A stretch of DNA of 64,000 nt from Bradyrhizobium sp. SZCCT0153 (GCF_018129995.1 NZ_JAFCKS010000003.1:248001-312000); one strand, 5' to 3'; shown: positions 1-7,272, numbered from the stretch's first letter. A program made the numbers and translations. Notes: a model not told the origin generated them from the letters alone.

Positions 1-236
1 AGCCGCATGCTGAGCGTGGCAAGGCCGAGGCAGGCGAGCGCGAACAGGAAGCTCGCGCCGATCGCAAAGGTGTTGGGATCATAGCCGGAATTCTCGGACC
101 GGCTGCCGGAGACGAAACCATAGGCGCCGCCGAACGTCGCCGAGAAGATCATGAAGGAGCGAATCGCGAAGGCTATGCGGGGATGCTGCCGCCTGAAGCG
201 GCGCATGCGCACCTTGATCCGGAACGTCCGACCCAT
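1..236 (-). CDS. Membrane protein, 3' part outside the window
   Basis: The minus strand is open from an ATG at 236 to the window edge, giving the first 78 residues. The N-terminus is strongly basic (MGRTFRIKVRMRRFRRQ) and is followed by two hydrophobic stretches, about residues 26-42 and 58-74, so this is probably an inner-membrane protein with its N-terminus in the cytoplasm. I do not recognise the family. Codon use is GC-rich at third positions, as in neighbouring genes. The rest of the gene lies to the left of base 1. Confidence 0.6.
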   Translation of the reverse strand, partial: MGRTFRIKVRMRRFRRQHPRIAFAIRSFMIFSATFGGAYGFVSGSRSENSGYDPNTFAIGASFLFALACLGLATLSMR

Positions 237-361
237 CGCTACCGACCCCGACTCTTTTGCGAAATTCCGCCACCGCCGCCTGCGACGATGTCGCCTCGAC
301 CTTGCGAACAGTTTGAGGCTTCGCCGCTGCCTCCAAACAGGGTTGACGAGGTGTTAATGCG

Positions 362-835
362 TCAGAGCGAGGCGGCCTGCAGCGGGAGAGGGCGGTGGCC
401 GCCGCGAGCACCGACGATCAGGGCCGCGGCCTCGCGCTGCGAGAACGTCTTCGAGCGCACATAGATGCGGTAATCCGCCGGTCCCTCGGTGGAGAGATAG
501 ATCACCTGGCCGCCGTCGACGGGCTGCGCGGCAATCGAGATGAGGCGGGTCGAAGGATTGGCCTGGCAGGACTCCGATTCCGAACCGGGCCCGTCGTCGA
601 CGACGGCGAAGTCCGCCGCGTCCGCATCGTCGGTGATCTGGACCCGCACCGTGGCCCGCGCGGGGTCTTCGGTGAAGGCGACATGCATGCCGGCGGTCCA
701 GAACAGCGACGTCAGCTCGACCGAAGTTTCGCCCAGGGCGATGCAGGGATGCGAGACCGATCCGGTCTCACTGCGTGCGAACACTACGGCCGCCAACAGG
801 GGAATGACCGAGGCCAGGACCTTGAAACGCAACAT
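362..835 (-). CDS. Secreted hypothetical protein
   Basis: A 157-residue protein with an N-terminal signal-like hydrophobic segment (MLRFKVLASVIPLLAAVVFA), so it is probably exported. The mature part is acidic in the middle (residues about 70-90 are rich in Asp and Ala) and has two cysteines, at about 30 and 90, that could pair. No catalytic motif is visible and I do not recognise a named family. It is transcribed in the same direction as comM downstream fragments and the partial membrane protein, but there is nothing to link their functions. Confidence 0.6.
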   Translation of the reverse strand: MLRFKVLASVIPLLAAVVFARSETGSVSHPCIALGETSVELTSLFWTAGMHVAFTEDPARATVRVQITDDADAADFAVVDDGPGSESESCQANPSTRLISIAAQPVDGGQVIYLSTEGPADYRIYVRSKTFSQREAAALIVGARGGHRPLPLQAASL

Positions 836-933
836 GACACGCTACTCGCCGGGCCCTGTACGGGAACTGATGGGCCTTATGGTTTGCAGAGCGTAAAGGA
901 AACTCGTTACCGCCGGGTTGACGCGCGCGGCCT

Positions 934-2379
934 TCAGGCCATCTGGCGCACATCCTCCGCGAGTGCGCGGTAGGACAGCGCCTCGGCCAGATGCAGCCGG
1001 CCGATCTTCTCGCTGCCGTCGAGGTCGGCGAGCGTGCGCGCCACCCGCAGCACGCGGTGATAGCCGCGCGCCGACAGCCGCATGGTCTCGGCGGCATCGC
1101 GCAGCAGCTTCTGGCCCTGTGCGTCCGGCTTGGCGATCTGTTCCAGCACGGAGGCCGGTGCTTCCGCATTGGTGCGAACACGCGGCAGGCCCGCATCCGC
1201 ATAACGCGCGATCTGGATGTCGCGCGCCGCCGCGACGCGCGCGGCGACTTCGGCCGAGCCTTCGGCCGGCGGCGGCAGGATCAGATCGGCTGCGGTGACC
1301 GCGGGAACCTCGATGCGCAGGTCGATGCGATCCATCAGCGGCCCCGAGATGCGCGCCTGGTAATCGCCGGTGCAGCGGTCGATGCGGCCGCGCTTGCAGG
1401 CATAGCCGGGTTCGAACGCATTGCCGCAGCGGCAGGGATTCATCGCGGCGACGAGCATGAAGCGGGCAGGGTAGGTGACGCGGTGATTGGCGCGCGACAC
1501 CGAGACCTCGCCGTTCTCCAGCGGCTGGCGCAGCGAATCCAGCACGCGCGGGTCGAACTCGGGCAGCTCGTCGAGGAACAGCACGCCCTGATGCGCGAGC
1601 GAGATCTCGCCGGGCCTTGCGCGCATGCCGCCGCCGGTGAGCGCGGCCATGCTGGCGGAATGATGCGGCGAGCGGAACGGACGCCGTGCCGTCAGCGCGC
1701 CGCCTTCGATCTCGCCGGCAACGGAGGCGATCATCGAGACCTCGAGCAGCTCGCCCGGCGACAGCGGCGGCAGGATCGAGGGCAGCCGCGCCGCCAGCAT
1801 CGATTTGCCGGCGCCGGGCGCGCCGATCATCAGCAGATGATGTCCGCCGGCGGCCGCGATCTCCAATGCGCGCTTGGCGCTCTCCTGGCCCTTGATGTCG
1901 CGCAGGTCGAGCGGCGAGGCCGCGGCTTCGTGCACCTTCGGAACAGGCCGCGACAGCACTTGCGTGCCCTTGAAATGGTTGGCGATCTGGATGAGTGAGC
2001 TTGCAGCGACGATCTGGATGTCCGGGCTCGCCCACGCCGCTTCCGAGCCGCAGCATGCCGGGCAGATCAGCCCCTCCTCGCGCACATTGGCGCCGATCGC
2101 GGCGGGAAGAACGCCGGCCACCGGCGCGATCGATCCGTCGAGGCCGAGCTCGCCCAGAACGGTGAAGCCGGTCAGCGCGTCCGGCGGGATAGCGCCAATT
2201 GCCGCCATCAGCCCGAGCGCGATCGGCAGGTCGTAATGGCTGCCTTCCTTGGGCAGATCGGCCGGCGCCAGATTGACGGTGATCCGCCGGGCCGGCAGCG
2301 CCAGCCCCGAGGCGATCAGCGCCGAGCGGACCCGCTCGCGGGCCTCGGACACCGCCTTGTCCGGCAGGCCGACGATGGC
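934..2379 (-). pseudogene. comM: comM (yifB) 3' fragment, interrupted by an integrative element
   Basis: This is the larger part of a Mg-chelatase-like AAA+ ATPase of the YifB/ComM family, a helicase that drives branch migration during natural transformation. It runs from IVGLPDKAVSEARERV to the natural C-terminus. Visible parts are the N-terminal Lon-protease-like fold, Walker A GAPGAGKS, Walker B GVLFLDELPEF, and the family motif AAMNPCRCG with the following cysteine cluster. Residues 1-32 are missing here and lie 4.3 kb away at 6655-6749. Joining the parts gives about 512 residues, the normal length. An ATG at 2382-2380 contributed by the inserted element is in frame with this fragment, so a protein lacking the first 32 residues could be made, but no ribosome binding site precedes it. 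Confidence 0.93.
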
Positions 2380-2403
2380 CATTGCAGAGTGTGAATGCCA
2401 ACA
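2366..2403. other. attL: left junction of the comM element
   Basis: The left boundary lies at the GC at 2378-2379. To its left is comM sequence coding IVGLPDK on the minus strand. To its right are 10 nt and then the 14-base arm at 2390-2403, the inverted partner of the arm at 6631-6644. Equal spacing of both arms from the shared dinucleotide is what a serine-integrase attP site looks like once it is split by integration. Confidence 0.8.
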
Positions 2404-2410
2404 CTATACG
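2382..2410 (+). promoter_or_regulatory. Predicted sigma-70-type promoter of the recombinase operon
   Basis: TTGCAG at 2382-2387 and TATACG at 2405-2410 are separated by 17 nt. They sit just upstream of the 64-residue ORF and recombinase. The spacer coincides with the left attachment arm (2390-2403), so recombinase bound at the attachment site could also block transcription. Predicted by eye only. Confidence 0.45.
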
Positions 2411-2432
2411 ACAGCATCACACGGAGATTGCA

Positions 2433-2627
2433 ATGGAATTGCGGAACTACGTCACCCTCGCAGCCCTTCGGAGCACCGTTAGGCTCGCATGGACCATAGC
2501 ACCGGCAGCGCGGGCATTGGGAGCCCTTGGGGAACGTCTGGAGCAGGCGCTGGACGCTCAGGCGCACCGGAGCGGGGTGGACATGACCGACGTGCCGGAG
2601 CCCCTGATTGCCGACGCCACGGCTTGA
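2433..2627 (+). CDS. Small protein of the comM element (64 aa), function unknown
   Basis: A 64-residue ORF starting MELRNYVTLAAL, with GGAG at 2423-2426 placed 6 nt before the ATG. It ends 9 nt before the recombinase start, so the two are probably cotranscribed. The sequence is mostly helical in character (residues 8-38 rich in Ala, Leu and Arg), with an acidic C-terminal tail. I recognise no family. From its size and position as first gene beside attL it could be a recombination directionality factor or regulator of the recombinase, but nothing in the sequence proves it. A longer form from the TTG at 2382 is possible but lacks a ribosome binding site. Confidence 0.5.
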   Translation: MELRNYVTLAALRSTVRLAWTIAPAARALGALGERLEQALDAQAHRSGVDMTDVPEPLIADATA

Positions 2628-2636
2628 GACAGTCCC

Positions 2637-4302
2637 ATGGATGCCCCTGTGCGCTCCGAGGCCCTGACCAAGGCCTACTCCTACGTCCGCTTCTCGACAC
2701 CATCGCAAGCCGCTGGCGCCAGCCTCCAGCGACAGACCGATAAGGCGAAGAAGTATGCCCTTGAGCATGGGCTTACGCTCGATACCGAGCTGAACATGAT
2801 GGACCTCGGTGTCTCAGCCTACCGGGGAAAGAACGCGCACACAGGGGGCACTCGGGGGGTTCCTCAAGGCTGTCGATGCTGGATACGTCCAGCGTGGCAA
2901 CTACCTACTGATTGAGAACATGGACCGGCTCTCACGCGCCGACATCCTCACGGCGCAGGGGCTGTTCCTCCAGTTGGTTGGTAGTGGCATCAACCTTGTG
3001 ACGCTCACTAACGGTGAAGCCTACTCAGCCGAGCGCCTCCAACGGGAGCCCGAGGCCATCCTGTTGGTCGTGCTGGAGTTGATCAGGGCGAACAAGGAGA
3101 GCGTGCGCAAGGCACAACTGATTGGCGATGCGAAGGCGCGCAAGAAGAAGCGCCTCGTGGAGCACGGCCTTGAGGGCAAACCTTACACCCGACAGACGCC
3201 CGCATGGATCACGTGGCGTGAGGACGAAAAGCGCTATGAGCTGATCAAGGAGCGCGCTGACATCGTGCGAGAGATGTTCGACCGCATGGCGGCAGGCGAT
3301 GGGCTCACCCGCATAGCCCGAGACCTCAACCAGCGCGGTGTTCCGACGTGGGGCCGTAGCGGCAACCAGAGGACGGCCGACCACTGGAGAACCAGCTACA
3401 TCCGCAAGGTTCTCACCAGCACCGCGCCCATCGGCACCTTCACGCCGCACACCACGACCCATGACGAGACCACGAGGGCACGCAGAGACGAGCCTGTGGA
3501 GGCCGTGGGGGGCATGTTCCCTGCGGCGGTGGACGCAGACACGTATTGGAAGGTGCGGCGAAAGCTGAGCACCACAGCGGCCCGTGGCCGGAACGCCAAA
3601 CAGCCACCGAAGTCCATCGTGTCAGGTATCGTGTTCTGCGCGACATGCGGACATGCGGTCACAAGGGTGGCCAAAGGGGACTACGTCTATCTCCTGTGCT
3701 CCAGAGCAAACATGCGGGCGACGGAGCACCCTTATCAGGCGGTTCGGTATGACACGGTCGAAAAGGCACTGAGAGAGAACGCACACCGTCTCGTCAAAGA
3801 AGCGCCACGAGGCAAGAGCACCTCCGCGTTGGAGAAGGAGATAGATGCACTGCAGGCCAATGCCAACCAAGTGGAACAGTGGGTGTTCGACTTGGCCGAC
3901 CTCGCCGCACGCGACAGAAGCCCCGCAGCGAGCCGCAGACTTGGGAACGCTGAGCGAGAGTTGAAGAACGTCCAAAGGCAACTACGGGAGCTGAGGGCCA
4001 AGAGAGAGACGATCACAACGGCCAGTGTGAAGGACCGGCTCAAGGCCGTGGAACATGCGCTCACCGGCAAAGACGATGTGGCGGCTGTTAACGAAGTGTT
4101 GAGGGACGCCATTAGGCGCGTAGTGCTCGACCCACAGCAAGGGCACCTCTGGGTCCGGTGGCACCACTCCGACGAGGTGCAGGACATTCTTTGTGTCACG
4201 CGGCACATGGATTTCACGGAGATGAGAGAGACGACGCCGCCGATGCACGCGCTGTTTCCTGAGAACACGAACACCGACCACCGCAAGCAAGAAGAACGAT
4301 GA
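2637..4302 (+). pseudogene. Large serine recombinase (site-specific integrase) with a +1 frameshift
   Basis: The N-terminal resolvase domain begins with SYVRFSTPSQ, in which Ser20 of RFS is the expected nucleophile, and continues through DLGVSAYRGKN. The frame is then lost in a run of five G at 2844-2848. Dropping one G restores HTGALGGFLKAVDAG and the rest of the protein: MDRLSRADI with the catalytic-site Arg, a recombinase domain (about residues 160-280), a zinc-ribbon region with FCATCGH and LLCSRAN, and a coiled coil (about 370-430). The repaired protein is about 554 residues, normal for large serine recombinases. As read, translation stops at 2915, so the element may be immobile. A sequencing error or programmed frameshifting are alternatives. 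The stop overlaps the next start (ATGA). Confidence 0.88.
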
Positions 4303-5228
4303 AGCACCAACTCAGCAAGATCACCCCTCTGGAAACCGCGAAGGCTCTCCATGTTGCCGAGAGCCAGCTTGAGAGACCGGAGGTCACCAACGGTGCCCCA
4401 GTGTATGTCCAGGTTCGGCCGCACGACATCGGGGAGCGCTTGGAGCTGTTTCAGCCACGGAGGCCCGGCTACGGTTTACGCGAGGTAGACACGGAGTACG
4501 TGAAGAGGCTCGCCACGCGCATCACAAGGAAGGGTGAGCTGGACCCTGTGTTGGTCGTGAAGCTCGCGGGCCGATGGGTCGTGGTCGATGGGCATCACCG
4601 TTTGGCCGCCTATCGGAAGCTCAAGCTCACCACGCCAATCAAGTGTGAATGGTTTGCAGGGACAGCGCGTGAAGCGATGGACGCAGCGCTACTGCGCAAC
4701 GAGAAAATCCATCTTCCGGTGGAGCAAGCCGATAAAAGCGAGGCGGCTTGGACGCGGACATTGTTGGACTGGAACGGCAAGGGCTGGAACAGCAGCAAGG
4801 CCGACATCGTGAAGCTGACCGGCGCGAGCGATGGCACGGTGGCGCAGATGCGGCGCGTGGTGAAGTGGCACGCCAATTTCAAATCAGGGGTCGAGAAGCA
4901 CCCTACCGGGGAGAAGCTCTCCACTGCGCTGGGGCCCGACCTGCGTAGGTTTTCTTGGAACAAGGTCAAGACCGTGCTCTTGGACATCACTCCCCGGGAG
5001 TGGGACATGAACGAGGAGGCGGCCAAGCTCGCTCGCAATCTCGTCATGCGGATGACCACCAAGCTCTCCGACGACCCCGAGGTGACCGCGCGGGCCCTGT
5101 GGCTCTACAACCGGCACCTCTGCCCAATGCTTGTGGAGGCCTTACAAGCGGTCATGAGGAGCGAACAAGAAGCCGAAAGGGACCTTGAGGATCAGGAGGC
5201 CTATGGGCGGCTTGGGGGTGATGATTGA
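4299..5228 (+). CDS. ParB/Srx-fold protein of the comM element
   Basis: A 309-residue protein whose start overlaps the recombinase stop by four bases (ATGA), indicating translational coupling. Residues about 60-125 form a ParB N-terminal (ParB/Srx) domain with the box VVDGHHRLAAYRK. Residues about 165-190 look like a helix-turn-helix (KADIVKLTGASDGTVAQM). The C-terminus is acidic. ParB-fold proteins bind CTP or act as nucleases or DNA-binding partition factors. There is no ParA partner here, so a role in replicon partition is unlikely. A role in controlling the recombinase, in stabilising the circular form, or as a site-specific DNA-binding regulator is more plausible. Two dyads directly downstream (5309-5322 and 5460-5501) are candidate targets. 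Confidence 0.75.
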   Translation: MKHQLSKITPLETAKALHVAESQLERPEVTNGAPVYVQVRPHDIGERLELFQPRRPGYGLREVDTEYVKRLATRITRKGELDPVLVVKLAGRWVVVDGHHRLAAYRKLKLTTPIKCEWFAGTAREAMDAALLRNEKIHLPVEQADKSEAAWTRTLLDWNGKGWNSSKADIVKLTGASDGTVAQMRRVVKWHANFKSGVEKHPTGEKLSTALGPDLRRFSWNKVKTVLLDITPREWDMNEEAAKLARNLVMRMTTKLSDDPEVTARALWLYNRHLCPMLVEALQAVMRSEQEAERDLEDQEAYGRLGGDD

Positions 5229-5308
5229 TGATCATTCCCCCGAGCTTCCACCGGGGAGCACAGGGAAACGCGCCTATCCCGCGGGGGTGCACGTAGGACA
5301 TGCGGAGG

Positions 5309-5322
5309 TATGCAATTGCATA
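5309..5322. promoter_or_regulatory. Perfect 14-bp palindrome, candidate protein-binding site
   Basis: TATGCAATTGCATA is a perfect palindrome, 80 bases after the ParB-like gene. It resembles an operator or a parS-like centromere in form only; no sequence match to a known site is claimed. Confidence 0.45.
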
Positions 5323-5459
5323 GGTGGAAAGCGAGGCAAAAGCACTAATTCTAATGTGTTTACAATAGCTTGACGAAAAAACGGAGCCTACAAGGAGGCC
5401 CCCATTGTTTATAACCGGCAGAGGCGCAGTACCCTCCGCGCGAAAGTCCGAGCCGATAA

Positions 5460-5501
5460 GTTTATGACTATGAGGGAGCCAAGGGGCGATAAGTCATAAA
5501 C
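5460..5501. repeat. 10-bp perfect inverted repeat with 22-nt spacer
   Basis: GTTTATGACT (5460-5469) and AGTCATAAAC (5492-5501) are exact inverted copies. A related partial motif, TTTATAACCGG, occurs at about 5408-5418. It could form a hairpin in RNA or be a two-part protein-binding site in the region between the ParB-like gene and the cargo genes. Confidence 0.45.
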
Positions 5502-5645
5502 CGGGTACCGGCCGCCCCCCTTGGAAGCAAGGTCGCCTCGTCGTGGGTCCGGTGACACATAGGGCCCCAAAACACCGAAAGCCCGTATCCCTGTTGAATG
5601 GTTCTCCCGTCCGTCTACAATCGCTGCGGGTAGGGGAGAAGAAGC

Positions 5646-5822
5646 ATGAAGCAGCGCGTGTTGGTCTGGGACGAACCTGTGGAAATCGACGTCTACCAGA
5701 AGTCCAAAACCGTCTGGATTGCGACGGGTTCGTACAAGGGCAAGCATCACGAGGTCAAACGGTCCACACCCGGCGCTGCGGCGAAGGGATGGGCGGATGC
5801 TGCAAGGTATCATAGCAATTGA
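5646..5822 (+). CDS. Small cytosolic cargo protein (58 aa), function unknown
   Basis: A 58-residue basic protein, MKQRVLVWDEPVEIDVYQKS at its start, ending RYHSN. GGGGAG at about 5634-5639 is well placed before the ATG. There is no signal peptide or membrane segment. The first half looks like alternating beta-strands (VLVWDEPVEIDVY, SKTVWIATGSY) and the second half a short helix. Its TGA shares a base with the ATG of the next gene (TGATG), so the two are probably translationally coupled. I do not recognise it. Confidence 0.6.
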   Translation: MKQRVLVWDEPVEIDVYQKSKTVWIATGSYKGKHHEVKRSTPGAAAKGWADAARYHSN

Positions 5823-6208
5823 TGCGCGCGATTTTGGTTTTCATTCTTGCATCGCTCGGCGCGACAGACGCATCGGCAGAGAACGTGAAGGTGTTTGGAA
5901 TTCGGGCAGGGGCCCTCTCGGCAACTCCCGGCGCCTTCATCCCCACCGGGACCGACTTGGCATGCTACGCTTTACAAGGCGGCCAATGTTGGGACGGCAA
6001 ACGTTGGAAAGCGTTGTTTCCTGCAGGCGAGCGCAAGTACGCAAAACCGACCGCTGCACAAGTGGCGTGTGCCATCATCATTGAGCCGGAGAACGATTGC
6101 TGGACCGGCTTCGAGTGGTATCACCTTCCATCCGGTCGCCTTTTTGGAATGACCGGTGGTGTTCTCTCGCCGCACCCCGGAGCGTTCATCACCGCACCTC
6201 TGCGGTGA
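5822..6208 (+). CDS. Secreted cargo protein with internal A-B-B-A repeats (128 aa)
   Basis: It begins with a signal peptide (MRAILVFILASLGATDASA), so it is probably periplasmic or secreted. The mature protein contains two related segments: VFGIRAGALSATPGAFI (residues 24-40) and LFGMTGGVLSPHPGAFI (107-123). Between them lie two related cysteine and tryptophan segments, C56-WDGKRWKALFPAG and C93-WTGFEWYHLPSG, preceded by C48 and C83. The arrangement is therefore A-B-B-A, with four cysteines that could make two disulfides. The start is set by the ATG overlapping the previous stop. No family was recognised. It is the most distinctive protein of the element and may be its fitness cargo. Confidence 0.6.
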   Translation: MRAILVFILASLGATDASAENVKVFGIRAGALSATPGAFIPTGTDLACYALQGGQCWDGKRWKALFPAGERKYAKPTAAQVACAIIIEPENDCWTGFEWYHLPSGRLFGMTGGVLSPHPGAFITAPLR

Positions 6209-6316
6209 GCTTGGTGGCGGCCAGCCCCTTTATGTCGAGTAGCTTGAACTTAGGGGGTGGGGTTCGATCAAAAAGGGGCCCGGTAACGTAGATGGGACCC
6301 AAACGTGGAGCAGACA

Positions 6317-6622
6317 ATGACAGCGACGGTTGTCGTGATGGCGGTGTTCTGCGCCGCGATGTACGGCCTCTTCAACAAGTACGTCAACCACACGCGCGCT
6401 CTCTGTGACCTGATGATCTGGACCTTGCTGGATGAACACGTCCATCGAGCGCGACGAGACGACATGCTTGATGAAATTCAAAAGCTACAAGCCAATTCGC
6501 CGAGCGAACTGAGAAACAAGGTGCAAGACCATCTCATCGAAACGGCGCAGCGGTTTAGCGGAAAAGAACCGCCATACACCGCCGAACATCAGCTATGGAA
6601 AAAGCGGAAACAGACCCGATGA
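6317..6622 (+). CDS. Membrane-anchored cargo protein (101 aa), function unknown
   Basis: The protein starts MTATVVVMAVFCAAMYGLF, a single membrane segment with a short N-terminal tail, followed by an acidic and then basic helical region that ends KKRKQTR. GGAG at 6307-6310 lies 6 nt before the chosen ATG; a GTG at 6305 would add four residues. It is the last gene before the right end of the element (32 nt). Topology would put the soluble part on one face of the inner membrane. I do not recognise a family. Confidence 0.55.
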   Translation: MTATVVVMAVFCAAMYGLFNKYVNHTRALCDLMIWTLLDEHVHRARRDDMLDEIQKLQANSPSELRNKVQDHLIETAQRFSGKEPPYTAEHQLWKKRKQTR

Positions 6623-6630
6623 CGTGGTTT

Positions 6631-6668
6631 TGTTGTCATTGACAACCCGCCTTTGCGAAGGCCGGCAA
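6631..6668. other. attR: right junction of the comM element
   Basis: The boundary is the GC at 6655-6656. The arm at 6631-6644 (TGTTGTCATTGACA) lies 10 nt inside it and is the inverted partner of 2390-2403. It also contains a short perfect dyad, GTTGTC-ATT-GACAAC (6632-6646). Outside the boundary the minus strand continues into the comM codons for PGLPAFA. Confidence 0.8.
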
Positions 6669-6749
6669 GCCCGGTGCGACCTGCACCTGCACGTCGACCG
6701 CACGGGCCTCGATCCCCTCAAAAGCGACGGTGGAAACCCGCTGAACCAT
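6636..6749 (-). pseudogene. comM: comM (yifB) 5' fragment, residues 1-32
   Basis: The minus strand from the ATG at 6749 codes for MVQRVSTVAFEGIEARAVDV and continues through QVQVAPGLPAFA, the typical start of alphaproteobacterial YifB/ComM. After residue 32 the frame enters the inserted element, adds five foreign residues (KAGCQ) and stops at 6636. The missing continuation is found at 934-2379. Only the native promoter stays with this fragment. Confidence 0.92.
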
Positions 6750-6809
6750 GCCCGAACCAGCCTGCCCTCTTGCACAATCGAGGGTAGCAGAGCGCGGGAG
6801 TGTCCGCAA

Positions 6810-6824
6810 GAACAATACGGGAAC
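6810..6824 (-). promoter_or_regulatory. Candidate LexA (SOS) box upstream of comM
   Basis: The minus strand reads GTTC-N7-GTTC, the direct-repeat operator known for alphaproteobacterial LexA. It lies about 61 bases upstream of the comM start codon. The match is exact at all eight fixed positions, but the motif is short, so the call depends on its position near a recombination gene. Confidence 0.5.
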
Positions 6825-6975
6825 AGGTTTGGAGGCCCTAAAGCCCTAACCCATCGTAAACGCGGTGGAGACACTACGTCTCGAATGCGAACGACCCCAC
6901 TCAGCACATCCCAACGAATGTCCGCTACTCCTTGGGGTGCGGGATGGGCCGTGGTCTAACGGGTGAACAATTCAA

Positions 6976-7221
6976 ATGCTTGCAAATCGCCGGAGAAGCG
7001 AACGACGAGTGTGTACGCGGCTTGCCAAGATCCATTTTGGCGCGGGCTCGCTGCCGCGGGACTGCACGATCACGGATATTTCGGATGGTGGCGTGAAAGT
7101 GGTGGCCGAGTTTCTGGAAGTGCCGCCGCAATTCACCATCATCTTCGCGCCGGACTATTCCCGCCAGTGCCGCCTGCGCTGGCGCATCGGCTGCGAATTC
7201 GGTGCCGAATTCACCGACTAG
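6976..7221 (+). CDS. PilZ-domain protein
   Basis: An 81-residue single-domain protein. It has the two PilZ signatures for cyclic di-GMP binding: an arginine-rich start (RRRSERR, residues 5-11) and DISDGG (about residues 35-40), which matches D/N-x-S-x-x-G. The C-terminus has a beta-rich tail (RLRWRIGCEFGAEF). It probably works as a small cyclic di-GMP adaptor. It lies between comM and the Tad pilus genes, so a link to surface attachment is conceivable but unproven. Confidence 0.85.
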   Translation: MLANRRRSERRVCTRLAKIHFGAGSLPRDCTITDISDGGVKVVAEFLEVPPQFTIIFAPDYSRQCRLRWRIGCEFGAEFTD

Positions 7222-7272
7222 GCTCGTAAAGGCCGCGGCCTTAACCGGACTTTAGCGTTAATCGGTAAGCAT

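Larger units (their letters stand above)
5229..5645. other. Non-coding stretch of the comM element with dyad symmetries
   Basis: About 420 bases without a convincing gene, visibly richer in A and T than the flanks. It holds a perfect 14-base palindrome (5309-5322) and a 10-base inverted repeat (5460-5469 and 5492-5501). A 50-codon reading frame starting at 5221 and ending at 5373 overlaps the ParB-like stop, but has no clear ribosome binding site and is not called. The stretch could hold a DNA-binding site, a promoter for the cargo genes, or a structured RNA. Confidence 0.5.
2378..6656. mobile_element. 4.28-kb integrative element inserted in comM, serine-recombinase type
   Basis: The two halves of comM lie on either side of this segment. 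The left junction reads (minus strand) ATG-GC-CATCGTC and the right junction CCTTC-GC-AAAGG, sharing only GC. Joining the flanks at GC restores the frame PAFAIVGLP. The element ends carry inverted 14-mers, TGTTGGCATTCACA and TGTTGTCATTGACA (12 of 14 identical), each exactly 10 nt from the GC. Contents in order are a 64-residue protein, a frameshifted serine recombinase, a ParB-like protein, a non-coding stretch with dyads, and three small cargo genes. No conjugation, replication or resistance genes are present. The excised circle would be about 4277 bp. The boundaries are read directly; the mechanism is inferred from the recombinase family. Confidence 0.9.

Noticed and set aside
842..2404. Long minus-strand frame of 520 codons over the comM fragment
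   Set aside because: It is out of frame with the conserved ComM motifs and is a high-GC shadow of the real gene.
5221..5373. 50-codon frame overlapping the ParB-like stop
   Set aside because: No clear ribosome binding site and no conserved features; the region is better explained by the palindrome within it.
5409..5813. Minus-strand frame of 134 codons in the comM element
   Set aside because: It is antisense to the well-started 58-residue gene and has no ribosome binding site or recognisable motif.
2390..6646. Element as an insertion sequence with terminal inverted repeats and target duplication
   Set aside because: There is no DDE transposase and no duplicated target beyond the shared GC; the arms are spaced from the junction as in serine-integrase att sites.
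6624..6959. Plus-strand frame of 111 codons crossing attR
   Set aside because: It is antisense to the comM 5' fragment and crosses the junction, so it cannot be an ancestral gene.
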